From Niabella sp. (GTDB lineage: Bacteria > Bacteroidota > Bacteroidia > Chitinophagales > Chitinophagaceae): a DNA stretch of 64,000 nt. Every line of letters starts with the position of its first letter. The first letter of the stretch is position 1. Below, piece by piece: positions 1 to 8,681 of this stretch. The DNA lies in NCBI RefSeq assembly GCF_030150205.1, contig NZ_JASLGT010000015.1:62001-126000 (forward strand), read 5' to 3'. The notes beneath the pieces are model-generated. The model did not search any database and was not told the DNA's origin. It saw only the letters and a program-made list of their open reading frames with translations. The position numbers were made by a program, and so were the translations under genes.

Positions 1-2
1 GG

Positions 3-74
3 AAGAATGGCGGAGCACCGGATGGAGGCGTTTACCGCGATCCGGATTTGCTTTTTTTAAAACAAATAACTTAG
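3..74 (+). CDS. possible C-terminal tail of a gene entering from the left
   Basis: One frame is open from the window edge to a TAG at 72-74 and reads like a protein end (residues NGGAPDGGVYRDPDLLF followed by LKQIT). It could be the last codons of a plus-strand gene that begins outside the window. The stretch is too short to assign a family, and other frames are also open here, so this is only a possibility. Confidence 0.25.
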   Translation, partial: KNGGAPDGGVYRDPDLLFLKQIT

Positions 75-238
75 GAGATTTATGTGTTAAGGGTTATAAC
101 ATCCCTGCATCCGATGAAACAGTTGCCAGGCCGTTGATCTGCCTTTTTGTGGGTAAAAATTTCCCATTTTGAGGTCCTGTTTCCCCTTATGCCCTGCGTT
201 GTTCCAATACCGGTTCGGATTTTTTCCGGTTCAATCAT

Positions 239-733
239 TTAATGTTGCCGGGCCCTTGTTCGTGCAGCTTTCCGGGCCGCCCTGGAACGTTCCTCCGGTC
301 CTTTTGTTTCCGCTGCCTTTTTTGCTGCGGCCGAACGTGCCGTGGCGGAGCGTTTCCGGGCGGCGGTACTGGCTTGCTGCGACAGTGCCTTTGAGGATGC
401 CGCTGCCGTGCTTTCTTTTTTCAAAGCTTTTTTTCTTGCAGCGGAGCGCACGGCTGATACCGGCTCATGTGCCTGTCCTTTCTTATAAGCGCTTGCAGCA
501 CTTTTTCTTGTTTTTTCTGATACCGTTCCTTTTTTCGGGGGCTTCAGGTCTACACCTGCCCGTCTTGCCTCAGATAAACCGATGGCAATCGCCTGCCTGG
601 CAGAACGGGCGCCATGCTCATGCCTGCGGATCTTTTCAATTTCAGCATGTACAAATTCGCCGGCCTGTGTGGAGGGCGATTTGCCTTCCCGCTTATCTTT
701 TCTTGCTTTGCGGATCGTTTTTTTCAGCGGCAT
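239..733 (-). CDS. DUF6496 domain protein with Lys/Ala-rich tail
   Basis: This 164-residue protein has a conserved N-terminal block (about residues 18-63: KSPSTQAGEFV, then HGARSARQAIAIGLSEARRAG) typical of DUF6496 proteins. A low-complexity tail rich in Ala, Lys, Arg and Ser (about 70-164) resembles histone-H1-like tails. No signal peptide or membrane segment is present, so it should be cytoplasmic. The charge suggests nucleic-acid binding, but that is inference and the DUF has no established function known to me. The start ATG is the first codon of the conserved block's frame. A long overlapping plus-strand frame looks like a shadow of this GC-rich repetitive coding sequence. Confidence 0.8.
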   Translation of the reverse strand: MPLKKTIRKARKDKREGKSPSTQAGEFVHAEIEKIRRHEHGARSARQAIAIGLSEARRAGVDLKPPKKGTVSEKTRKSAASAYKKGQAHEPVSAVRSAARKKALKKESTAAASSKALSQQASTAARKRSATARSAAAKKAAETKGPEERSRAARKAARTRARQH

Positions 734-931
734 GGAATTTCAATTTAAAGGGTGAAAAATGAGGCCGGATAATGGTTTATACCAGAAAGCTGCAACAATT
801 TGTATACCAGAATGAAGTGTGAAGGATGTTGTATGAAGGATGACCTGTTTATAAATTGGTACGGATGACTGGTATGAAAAGCTGGCCGGTAATTTGTTTT
901 ATTTTTTCAGCACCATGTTAAAACAATTATT

Positions 932-1099
932 ATGGCAAAGAAAAAGACCGAAAAAAAACCGGACATTAAGCCGGATCCGGAAACCTTGCACAAGACGGAT
1001 CCACAGGAAGAAATGAAAGGACCTGTATCAACACCTACCCGCGAACTGGAAAAAGTATTTGATGTGTCGGAACCTCAGAAAACAAAAAAGAAAAAATGA
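932..1099 (+). CDS. small lysine-rich protein, 55 aa
   Basis: The frame opens with ATG GCA AAG AAA AAG and encodes 55 residues. The N-terminus is MAKKKTEKKPDIKPDPE, the middle is acidic/polar (TDPQEEMKGPVSTPTREL), and the end is QKTKKKK before TGA. Charged, proline-rich small proteins like this are common beside DUF6496-type genes in Bacteroidota, but I do not recognise the family. Support comes from its complete, biased composition and the A-rich sequence before the start. It has no hydrophobic segment and is probably an unstructured cytoplasmic protein. Confidence 0.5.
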   Translation: MAKKKTEKKPDIKPDPETLHKTDPQEEMKGPVSTPTRELEKVFDVSEPQKTKKKK

Positions 1100-1578
1100 G
1101 TTCCGGTTCCTGAAGAAGAAGGCCTGCAATAAATAGCAGCTGCCGGAAAATAAAAAAAGAGGGGAATACGATGGTCTGGAAAGATTACGTAACCCACTCT
1201 TAGCCCTCTAAACCATAACAAAAATAGTACGCTCAAATGGTACGGTGCGTGGTTTGTGAAGGTATTCGATGAATGACCGTTTTCTTTAGCCCAGCTGTAA
1301 GCTAATGTCGATAAAACGACGTTGAGATCCTGCCTGGAACGGGGATATAGAAAACGGCCTGCAATAATACCCGGACAAGATGAAGGTCCGGGTATTTTTT
1401 GTTCCGGATTTTTGCAGCGGTTTTGATGCCGGTGGATTTTTTAGGAGCGGGACCATCCTGCACCGGAGGCCGGTTAAAAATAAGCGGGTACAATTCAGCG
1501 GCAGATCGTATCTTGATCTCCGGAAAAACAGTACCAGCCTGCCTGGGTGGATATCCGGTTGACATCACAACAAACAAT
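1100..1578. other. gene-poor region with terminator-like hairpins, possible ncRNA
   Basis: No convincing protein gene lies here. A 12-nt direct repeat GGCCTGCAATAA occurs at 1121-1132 and 1356-1367. Between the copies, AGAGGG (1158-1163) can pair with CCCTCT (1204-1209). Read on the minus strand this hairpin is followed by a run of seven T, as in an intrinsic terminator. A strong plus-strand terminator sits at 1366-1400. Together these could bound a small RNA, but no known RNA family was recognised. Confidence 0.35.
1366..1400 (+). terminator. intrinsic terminator
   Basis: TACCCGGAC (1368-1376) pairs perfectly with GTCCGGGTA (1386-1394) across a 9-nt loop. Two more A-T pairs can form at the base, and six T follow (1395-1400). 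This is a textbook plus-strand terminator. It lies 267 nt after the 55-aa ORF, so it may end that transcript or an unannotated small RNA. Confidence 0.75.
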
Positions 1579-3126
1579 ATGCAAATGAAAAGGATCATCC
1601 TGCTGCTTTTGATGGCTTTGCCGGGGGTAAATAGTATCGCACAAAAGAGTGCCCGTCCTAATATTATTGTGTTTTTGGTAGATGATATGGGATGGATGGA
1701 TACATCGGTTCCTTTTGCTGATAGTGTTATGCCATTGAATCAACGGTACCATACGCCCAATATGAAGCGGCTTGCGGCTGAAGGGGTAAAGTTTACCAAT
1801 GCGTATGCGCAGCCGGTTTGCACCCCATCGCGTACCAGTATGCTGACGGGTATGAACGCGGCACGTACCCGGGTTACCAACTGGACATCGCCCAATAAGA
1901 ATGTTGATTCGGATGCGGGTGATGCGCTGTTTAGCCCGTTAAACTGGAACCGGAATGGTTTAAGCAATGTACCGGGCACAGCGCATGCGGTTTATGCCAC
2001 CACCTTTCCACAATTGCTAAAAGAGGCCGGGTATTATACCATCCAGGTAGGCAAGGCGCATTGGGGCGCGGCCGGTACACCCGGTGCCAACCCTTATAAC
2101 CTGGGCTTTATGGTGAATATTGCAGGGCATGCTGGTGGGCATCCCCAAAGTTATTTATCGGAACAGCATTATGGTAATATGCCCGGGAAAGCGCAACTGC
2201 AGGCGGTTCCGGACCTGGAAGAATATTATGATACCAACACTTTTTTAACGGAAGCACTAACCCGCGAAGCTATAAAGGCCCTGGAAACTCCGATCCGCAG
2301 GAAAGAACCCTTTTATTTAAATATGTGCCAGTATGCGGTGCACACACCCATTATGGCCGATCCACGCTTTGTTCAGAAATATTATGATGCTGGATTAGAT
2401 AGTACAGAAGCGGCTTATGCCAGCTTGCTGGAAGGTATGGATAAGAGTTTGGGCGACCTGATGAATTATCTGCAACAAAAAGGTGTGGCCGGCAATACGG
2501 TGGTCATTTTTATGAGCGATAACGGAGGGCTGGATCATCATCAGCGTGGAGGTGCGGCGAATACGCATAATTATCCGCTTCGCTCCGGAAAGGGATCGGT
2601 TTATGAAGGCGGCATCCGGGAGCCGATGATCGTTAAATGGCCGGGTGTGGTTCGGCCGGGTACGGTAAATGCAACTCCGGTGATTATTGAAGATTTCTTT
2701 CCTTCCATCCTGGAAATTGCGCAGGCTGGCAAGGGGCGTATTGTTCAGCCGGTGGATGGCCGCAGTTTTGTACCGCTTTTGAAAACGGCGCAGCAGGCCG
2801 TACCTCCGCGGCCCCTGGTTTTTCACTATCCCAATAAATGGATCCATATCGGTCCGGATGAAGAAGCAACCCTGGGCATCAATTATTATACGGCGATGCG
2901 TTACGGCAACTGGAAGCTGGTTTACCGGATGCGTACCCAGGCTTTTGAACTGTATGATCTTTCGAACGATATCCGGGAGGCCCGGGATCTGGTGGGCGTG
3001 GAAAAAGAGCAGGTAAAAAAGCTGGCGCGGATCTTTGGTCAAATACTAAAAGAACGTTCCGCGCAAATGCCGGTTGAAAAATTAACAGGTAAGGCCGTGC
3101 CCTTTCCCGATGAAAAAATACAATAG
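1579..3126 (+). CDS. exported formylglycine-dependent sulfatase
   Basis: This arylsulfatase-type enzyme of the alkaline phosphatase superfamily should hydrolyse sulfate esters, probably on sulfated glycans, in the periplasm. From the start at 1579 (alternative 1585) the protein has 515 residues. It opens with a hydrophobic signal peptide ending near SIAQ, then the metal-site motif VDDMGW (34-39). The sulfatase signature CTPSR (Cys81-Arg85) marks the Cys that is converted to formylglycine. GKAHWG and MSDNGG are further active-site motifs. The frame is open back to 1399, but the longer N-terminus has no signal peptide and looks non-coding. No anaerobic sulfatase-maturing enzyme is visible nearby. 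The substrate cannot be assigned. Confidence 0.9.
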   Translation: MQMKRIILLLLMALPGVNSIAQKSARPNIIVFLVDDMGWMDTSVPFADSVMPLNQRYHTPNMKRLAAEGVKFTNAYAQPVCTPSRTSMLTGMNAARTRVTNWTSPNKNVDSDAGDALFSPLNWNRNGLSNVPGTAHAVYATTFPQLLKEAGYYTIQVGKAHWGAAGTPGANPYNLGFMVNIAGHAGGHPQSYLSEQHYGNMPGKAQLQAVPDLEEYYDTNTFLTEALTREAIKALETPIRRKEPFYLNMCQYAVHTPIMADPRFVQKYYDAGLDSTEAAYASLLEGMDKSLGDLMNYLQQKGVAGNTVVIFMSDNGGLDHHQRGGAANTHNYPLRSGKGSVYEGGIREPMIVKWPGVVRPGTVNATPVIIEDFFPSILEIAQAGKGRIVQPVDGRSFVPLLKTAQQAVPPRPLVFHYPNKWIHIGPDEEATLGINYYTAMRYGNWKLVYRMRTQAFELYDLSNDIREARDLVGVEKEQVKKLARIFGQILKERSAQMPVEKLTGKAVPFPDEKIQ

Positions 3127-3207
3127 ATGCTGCGGCTTTGGCAGGGGACAATGCGCGTGCCGTGGCCGTGTGATCTGAGTATGCATGCGATGATGCAAAG
3201 AGCAAGG

Positions 3208-3528
3208 TTAACCACAATGGAGCCGGCTTAAAATGCAATCCAGTGCATCCGCTCCCATATGTAACAGAAGGCCCAGTGCAATGATCCGGGTGCTGCGAAA
3301 GAGCAGCAGCAGCACATACACGCCGATGGCCCAGTAACGGTGAAGCGGATGGAAATTGATACTGCAACGGCAGGCGTCAAACACGGGTGTTGCCAGCAGG
3401 TGATCCAGGTCTACCAGCATGGTTAATACCAGGAGCAGATAAATCTTAAGCCAGTTTTTCCGGAAACAGGTAAAAGCAAGGATACCGGGAAAAATAAAGT
3501 GCAAAAAATAATGGATCAACGACTGCAT
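3208..3528 (-). CDS. DUF6122 family membrane protein
   Basis: This 106-residue, strongly hydrophobic protein has His/Asp-rich motifs: LIHYFLHFIFP at the N-terminus, LVDLDHLLA near 38-46, CRCSINFHPLHRYW near 53-66, and a terminal HMGADALDC. The pattern matches the DUF6122 family common in Bacteroidota. The DLDH motif resembles YdjM/LexA-regulated metal-dependent membrane hydrolases, so a membrane hydrolase role is possible but unproven. About three membrane spans are predicted by eye. It converges with the sulfatase, about 80 bases from that gene's end. Confidence 0.75.
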   Translation of the reverse strand: MQSLIHYFLHFIFPGILAFTCFRKNWLKIYLLLVLTMLVDLDHLLATPVFDACRCSINFHPLHRYWAIGVYVLLLLFRSTRIIALGLLLHMGADALDCILSRLHCG

Positions 3529-3702
3529 AGGGCCGGAAGGTACTTAAATATGAACATAGAAATTTTTCCGCGGGTCTTCGCTGATCGTTCACGCCATCTG
3601 CGTAAAACCTTCATGGGGCTGCGGAATAGCCGCTACAGACATAGCTGCATCTCCGTGCAATCTGTGCTGTATTTCCAGCGGATTTTACACAGAACTTATA
3701 TA

Positions 3703-6168
3703 TTATTTTTTATAGCCCAGTAAACGCAGCGCATTAAACACCACTACAAGGGTAGATCCTTCGTGCCCGATAACCGCGGGCCCGATATCCGCAATGCCCA
3801 GGATGGTAAGCGGAATGAGTATGACCACCATGCCCAGGCTTAAGACCAGGTTCTGCCGGATGATGCCACGGGCCTTTCTGCTTAAGCCGATCGCAAACGG
3901 AAGGTTGCCCAGTTTATCAGCCATCAGGGCAATATCTGCGGTTTCCAGGGCTACATCACTGCCGGCGGCACCCATAGCAATACCCACCGTGCTTTTTGCC
4001 ATGGCCGGGGCATCGTTTACGCCGTCGCCTACCATAGCAATACTTTTTTCGGTGGTCCGTAATTTTTCGATGGCCGCTACTTTTTGTTCCGGCAGCAGGT
4101 TGCCCCAGGCTTCGGTAATGCCAATTTCCTTTGCAATGGCTTCGGCTACTTTTTGATTATCTCCGGTTAACATGATCATTTTCCGGATGCCCGACTGTGT
4201 GAGTTGTGCAAGGGTTTCTTTGGCATCATTCCGGGCTACATCCATCAGGGTGATCATGCCAATGTACCGGTTATCCTGTTGTACGAGCATCGTTGTATGG
4301 CCCTTTCCCTCCAGTTCTTCTGCCGTTGTTTTTATATCATCCGGAAGCTGCTTGTTTTTTTCAATGAACAATTCTTTATTACCTATATGGATCACGCTGC
4401 CATTATGATCGGCCTGAATGCCTCTGCCCTGGATGGCTGTAACATTTGCTGCTGCAGCTACGTCTCTTTTCAACCGTTCGGTGCCGCCTTTTACAATGGC
4501 TGCGGCCAGGGGATGATCGCTTAGTTTTTCTACTGCGATGACAATTTCCAGGAGCTGCTCCGCCGTGATGCCGTTAAGCGGATATACACCGGTGAGTGTT
4601 GGCCGGCCTTCGGTAAGGGTACCGGTTTTATCAAACGCAATAGCCGAAAGTGCTCCCAGTTCTTCCAATGGCTTGCCGCCCTTGATCAATACGCCGCCTC
4701 TTGCCGCTCTTGCCACACCGCTTAACACAGCGCTGGGTGTTGCTATCGCCAGGGCACAGGGACTTGCGGCTACCAGTACAGCCATCGCCCGGTAAAAACT
4801 GGCGCTAAAGGGTTCGTTGATGACCAGGAAGGCGAACAGCAGGAGCACTACCAAAATGAGCACTGCCGGAACGTAATATTTTTCCAGCTTATCGGTGAAA
4901 TTCTGCGTGGGCGATTTTTGTGTCTGGGCTTCATTTACCAGCTTTACCAGGCGCGCAATGGTACTGTCTGCGGCAATCCGGGTTACCTTTACTTCAAGCG
5001 TTGCGCTGCCATTGATAGAACCCGCAAATACCTTGTATTGTGGCTCCAGCTTACCGGCCTGTCCGGGGGCAATACCCGGATCGGGTACCGGTACCTTATC
5101 CACCGGAATGCTTTCGCCGGTAATGGGCGCCTGGTTTACACTGCTGCTGCCTTTGATCACTATTCCATCGGCGGCAATTTTTGAATTGGGCTTCACCACA
5201 ATGATGTCGCCTTGTTTTAACGCCTCAATGGTTACTTCTTTAATGGTATCACCCGTTTTTAATAATGCCGTTTTGGGCGCCAGGCTGGCCAGGGCTGCAA
5301 TGGATTTTTTTGCTTTTTCCATCGCATAATGTTCCAGGGAATGTCCCAGGCTGAATAAGAAAAGCAATAGGGCTCCTTCTGCCCATTGCCCTAATGCCGC
5401 AGCACCAATGGCGGCTACCAGCATGAGAAAGTCGATCTCAAAGGCGCCCTTGCTGATGCCCTCAATGGCCTCCCTGGTGGTGTAAAAACCTCCAAAGAAG
5501 TAAGCCGCAACATAACAGCCAACAGGAATAACCGCAGGCATGCCGTTTACAAAAGATAAGCCAAAACCGGCCCCCAGCAGGGCTCCGCAAATGAGAGCGA
5601 AGATCAACTCTGTTTTTTCGCCAAAAACGCCACCGTGCTGGTGCTCATGTGCTCCGGCCTCATGATCATGATGTTGATGCGTTTCCTTCCCGGATTTTTT
5701 GGCGTGGGTATGAAAATCCTCTACACTCCGGATGCTGAGCCCTTCTTTTCTGATCTGCTGAAGCAGGTGCTTAGCCGTTGTTGTTTCTTTATTATATTCC
5801 AGTTGTATAAATCCGGTACCGGCTACTGAAATATATTGTACGCCCTTTTGCCTTTTAAGTGAGGCTTCAATGATGCGGGCATGGCGCGGGTGGCGAACCC
5901 CGGTGGTATTGATGAGCAAATGCCCGTAACGTTCGGTCATTGCTGCGCCGGCCTTTTCTGCAATCTGTTCTACTTCATTCAGCGAAATTTGTGCAGGGTT
6001 ATAATGAAAACAAAGTTGTGCCTTCTGATTTTCCCCGGCGGGAATAACGTGTATTTTGTCGATGCCTCTTTTATATTGAAGATCGCTGATGATCCGGGCC
6101 ACGCAGCGGTCCCGCTCATCCGGAATTTCCGGCAGGAGCAGATCTAAATTGATGCTGGTTTTTTCCAT
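3703..6168 (-). CDS. heavy-metal translocating P-type ATPase, P1B-4-like
   Basis: This 821-residue inner-membrane metal exporter carries all core P-type motifs: TGES (350-353), phosphorylation motif DKTGT (Asp513), the HP pair of the nucleotide domain (552-553) and GDGVNDAP near 719. The transmembrane metal motifs are SPC (469-471) in place of CPC, and HEGST (802-806) in the last helices. These define the P1B-4 group, which exports Co2+, Fe2+ or related ions. The N-terminal 150 residues look like degenerate HMA domains without CxxC. A linker at 151-180 holds nine histidines and probably binds metal. The His-rich part could also indicate Zn, so specificity is not settled. A Cys/His-rich small protein is encoded just upstream on the same strand. 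Confidence 0.92.
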   Translation of the reverse strand: MEKTSINLDLLLPEIPDERDRCVARIISDLQYKRGIDKIHVIPAGENQKAQLCFHYNPAQISLNEVEQIAEKAGAAMTERYGHLLINTTGVRHPRHARIIEASLKRQKGVQYISVAGTGFIQLEYNKETTTAKHLLQQIRKEGLSIRSVEDFHTHAKKSGKETHQHHDHEAGAHEHQHGGVFGEKTELIFALICGALLGAGFGLSFVNGMPAVIPVGCYVAAYFFGGFYTTREAIEGISKGAFEIDFLMLVAAIGAAALGQWAEGALLLFLFSLGHSLEHYAMEKAKKSIAALASLAPKTALLKTGDTIKEVTIEALKQGDIIVVKPNSKIAADGIVIKGSSSVNQAPITGESIPVDKVPVPDPGIAPGQAGKLEPQYKVFAGSINGSATLEVKVTRIAADSTIARLVKLVNEAQTQKSPTQNFTDKLEKYYVPAVLILVVLLLFAFLVINEPFSASFYRAMAVLVAASPCALAIATPSAVLSGVARAARGGVLIKGGKPLEELGALSAIAFDKTGTLTEGRPTLTGVYPLNGITAEQLLEIVIAVEKLSDHPLAAAIVKGGTERLKRDVAAAANVTAIQGRGIQADHNGSVIHIGNKELFIEKNKQLPDDIKTTAEELEGKGHTTMLVQQDNRYIGMITLMDVARNDAKETLAQLTQSGIRKMIMLTGDNQKVAEAIAKEIGITEAWGNLLPEQKVAAIEKLRTTEKSIAMVGDGVNDAPAMAKSTVGIAMGAAGSDVALETADIALMADKLGNLPFAIGLSRKARGIIRQNLVLSLGMVVILIPLTILGIADIGPAVIGHEGSTLVVVFNALRLLGYKK

Positions 6169-6256
6169 GTTGACTTGCTTTTGCGAATAGGAAATGATTG
6201 CGGGTTGTATGGATGAAGCCCATCTGCAAATAACTTATGTGTATCGCTTCAGTTAA

Positions 6257-6628
6257 TTACTGCAGGGCTGCTGCTTTGGGTGCAATGGTATAAATGCCTG
6301 GCAGCAACCGGGGCGGCTGCCAGATGGTTCCATAATAACCGGCTGCAGCAGCAAACTGCCACACCGGAAATTTATTTATTTTAACCAGGGGAGTGGCTGT
6401 ACTGAACTTTACACATTGAAAAGCGGGAGATGCGGCCGTATTGCAACAATGGCAGCTGCAAAGCGGACTGCAGACATCGTTGGCGGCTGCTTTGTGGTGA
6501 TGTGTACCGGATGCAACTACTGCCAACTTAGAACCGGTGCTTCGGGCATAGGCATCATTGCAGGGCCACATGGATATGGCCAGTATATAAAAGCCGTACA
6601 GGAATGCCCAGGATTTCATTACCTGCAA
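6257..6628 (-). CDS. DUF6660-like Cys/His-rich small protein
   Basis: This protein of up to 123 residues (alternative start Met4, 6619) has an N-terminal hydrophobic segment (about 5-22) that looks like a signal peptide or anchor. A central cluster follows: THHHKAAANDVCSPLCSC, then HCCNTAASPAFQC. The pattern resembles DUF6660 proteins, found next to metal-efflux genes in Bacteroidota. It precedes the P-type ATPase gene by about 90 bases on the same strand. A periplasmic metal-binding or accessory role is therefore likely by context, but not shown. Confidence 0.7.
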   Translation of the reverse strand: MQVMKSWAFLYGFYILAISMWPCNDAYARSTGSKLAVVASGTHHHKAAANDVCSPLCSCHCCNTAASPAFQCVKFSTATPLVKINKFPVWQFAAAAGYYGTIWQPPRLLPGIYTIAPKAAALQ

Positions 6629-6717
6629 AGGTATTTAACTCTTTTAACCAGCGCAATAAAAATAATGAAACCAAGGTGCAAAAGCGGCCGGCTCATGATA
6701 TGATTATGCACGGGCGG

Positions 6718-8562
6718 TTATTCGGAATAGGCCTGCATCAGTTTGCGATAACTGAGGAGTATATTTGATTTAGAAATAAACCCGATAAATTTCTCTTCTT
6801 TATCAACTACGGGTAGCTGCCAGGCGCCCGTTTCGTCGAACACTTTTACAGCCTGTGGCATGGTATCATCTATAGAAATAAGTGCCGGGGGCGGTTTCAT
6901 AAACGAAAGGATCTTTATAGATCCGGGATCCGGAGCAAACAGTACCTGCCGGATATCATCCAGTGTAAGAACACCGGAAAGATGTCCGGCCTTATCTACT
7001 ACTGCGAAAATATTTTTATTCCCGGTCTTAATCAGTTCAAGCAAGGTGCTTAATGATGCATCGGGCGAAAGGCGTTGTGACTGTTTGTCGATCATGTCGG
7101 TGATATGAAGCAGCGACAGCAGGTTTTTGTCGTGCGCCCTGGTAAAGATCTTTCCTTCGTCGGCGAGTTGTTTAAGATCGGGAGAGATGGGTGAGAAGCG
7201 CTTTGCGACCAGGTAGGAAATAACGGATACGATCATCAGCGGAATAAACAGATCGTATCCCGAGCTGGATTCTGCGATAAGGAATATGGCGGTAAGCGGT
7301 GCATATAACACGCCGCTCATAACACCGGCCATTCCTGCCAGCACCAGGTTGGTTTCCGGAACGTTCTCAAACCCGGATAATTTACAAAGCAACGCAAACA
7401 GGTAGCCCAGCGTACCGCCTGCAAATAAGGAGGGGGCAAAATTTCCCCCGTTCCCGCCGCCGAATAAGGTAAAAGGTGTTGCAAAAGCTTTGAGGATGCA
7501 GATCAGTCCCAGGAAAAGAATCACCGTCCATTCCGTCGTATTAAAATAGCGAAAAAAACTATTATGCAGCAAGGTAGACGTATGGCCGTTGGTAAAGGCT
7601 TTTACTGCATCGTATCCCTCGCCAAACAATGGGGGCAATAAAGTACATAAAATAGAGAGCAGTGCGCCGCCTAACACGGCCCGTTGCATTTTTGAAAGCT
7701 TCAGCCTTTGGAACCAATGCTCCACCTGCTGACTGATCAGAAGAAAATACCGGGCATAGAACGCTGTAAGTAATCCCAATGCCAGGTAATACAGGGTGTT
7801 GAGGTAATTAAAAGCTTCCCGGGCATGAAACCGGAATAAGGCATCCTCCTGTAAAATGACCTTTGATACCAGGCTGCCACAAACGGCTGCAACAACCAAT
7901 GGGATAAAGTCGGTGAATACCACGCCGGTCAGTAATATTTCAAACGCAAACATGATACCGGCGATCGGCGCATTAAAGGCCGATGCGATACCTGCCGTGG
8001 CTCCCGCTGCCAATAGCAATGTACGCTCTTTATAATGGAGCTTATAAGTTTGGGCAAAATTAGATCCGATAGCTGCACCGGTAACGGCGATCGGGCTTTC
8101 GAGACCGGCAGAACCGCCCAGCCCTACAGTAACGGCGCTTTGAATGACCTGCGAGTACATTTTAACGGGTGAAACAATGCTGGCGTTCTGTGCAATCTCG
8201 TACAGGATGGCCCCGATCCCTTTACGGGACTGGCCTTTGAAAAAAGTGATAACGATTGCGGTAGTGAGTACAATACCTAAAAACGGGAAAATGATGTAAA
8301 AAAAGAGCTGGTATTCAAAATGAATTTTGTTGGCGATGAAGTAGTGAATGTGATGTACCAGCGACTTTAGGGCAACACCGGCCAACCCAGATGTAATGCC
8401 TACCAGGATGCCCGAAAGAATAAGAAACTGTGTCCGGCTCATCCGGCTTTTCAGCCAGTATAAAATGACTTCATAACTTTTGACCTTGCGGATGCTGTAC
8501 CGGGTAAAGTTTCTTTTGAATCTTAAAAAACTATGATATTTTCTTAAGTAGTTTTTTTTCAT
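6718..8562 (-). CDS. ClC family chloride channel/antiporter with two CBS domains
   Basis: This 614-residue multispanning protein moves chloride or related anions, in ClC style, across the inner membrane. Selectivity-filter motifs are visible: GSAGLESP (150-157), where Glu155 sits at the gating-glutamate position, and GGNFAP in the GxFxP position near 385. The C-terminal part, about 475-610, holds two CBS domains (first around the KNIFAVVDKAGHLSGVL segment, second around WQLPVVDKEEKFIGF), which usually sense adenine nucleotides. The N-terminus is Lys/Arg-rich before the first helix. The retained gating Glu suggests an H+/Cl- exchanger, by family knowledge. The gene stands between the metal genes and a two-component system with no tight coupling. 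Confidence 0.9.
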   Translation of the reverse strand: MKKNYLRKYHSFLRFKRNFTRYSIRKVKSYEVILYWLKSRMSRTQFLILSGILVGITSGLAGVALKSLVHHIHYFIANKIHFEYQLFFYIIFPFLGIVLTTAIVITFFKGQSRKGIGAILYEIAQNASIVSPVKMYSQVIQSAVTVGLGGSAGLESPIAVTGAAIGSNFAQTYKLHYKERTLLLAAGATAGIASAFNAPIAGIMFAFEILLTGVVFTDFIPLVVAAVCGSLVSKVILQEDALFRFHAREAFNYLNTLYYLALGLLTAFYARYFLLISQQVEHWFQRLKLSKMQRAVLGGALLSILCTLLPPLFGEGYDAVKAFTNGHTSTLLHNSFFRYFNTTEWTVILFLGLICILKAFATPFTLFGGGNGGNFAPSLFAGGTLGYLFALLCKLSGFENVPETNLVLAGMAGVMSGVLYAPLTAIFLIAESSSGYDLFIPLMIVSVISYLVAKRFSPISPDLKQLADEGKIFTRAHDKNLLSLLHITDMIDKQSQRLSPDASLSTLLELIKTGNKNIFAVVDKAGHLSGVLTLDDIRQVLFAPDPGSIKILSFMKPPPALISIDDTMPQAVKVFDETGAWQLPVVDKEEKFIGFISKSNILLSYRKLMQAYSE

Positions 8563-8681
8563 CTGTAATTAATTATTCCGGGCTCCGCCACAAAGATATA
8601 CAAAGCGGTGGGACCTGCCAGGCTCCGCAAGGTAGCACTTTGTCGTATAAATGGTTTGCAAAAAAGGCTGAACGGCGGTTG

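Noticed and set aside
169..762. Long plus-strand open frame over the DUF6496 gene
   Set aside because: It is Phe/Leu/Arg-rich with no domain, and lies opposite the Ala/Lys-rich repetitive coding sequence of the DUF6496 gene, which explains the absence of stops.
1399..1578. N-terminal extension of the sulfatase
   Set aside because: The first 60 codons lack a signal peptide and run through the terminator's T-run; the hydrophobic signal starts at Met 1579/1585.
4204..5329. Several plus-strand frames inside the P-type ATPase gene
   Set aside because: They have no domains and are antisense to a complete, motif-rich gene.
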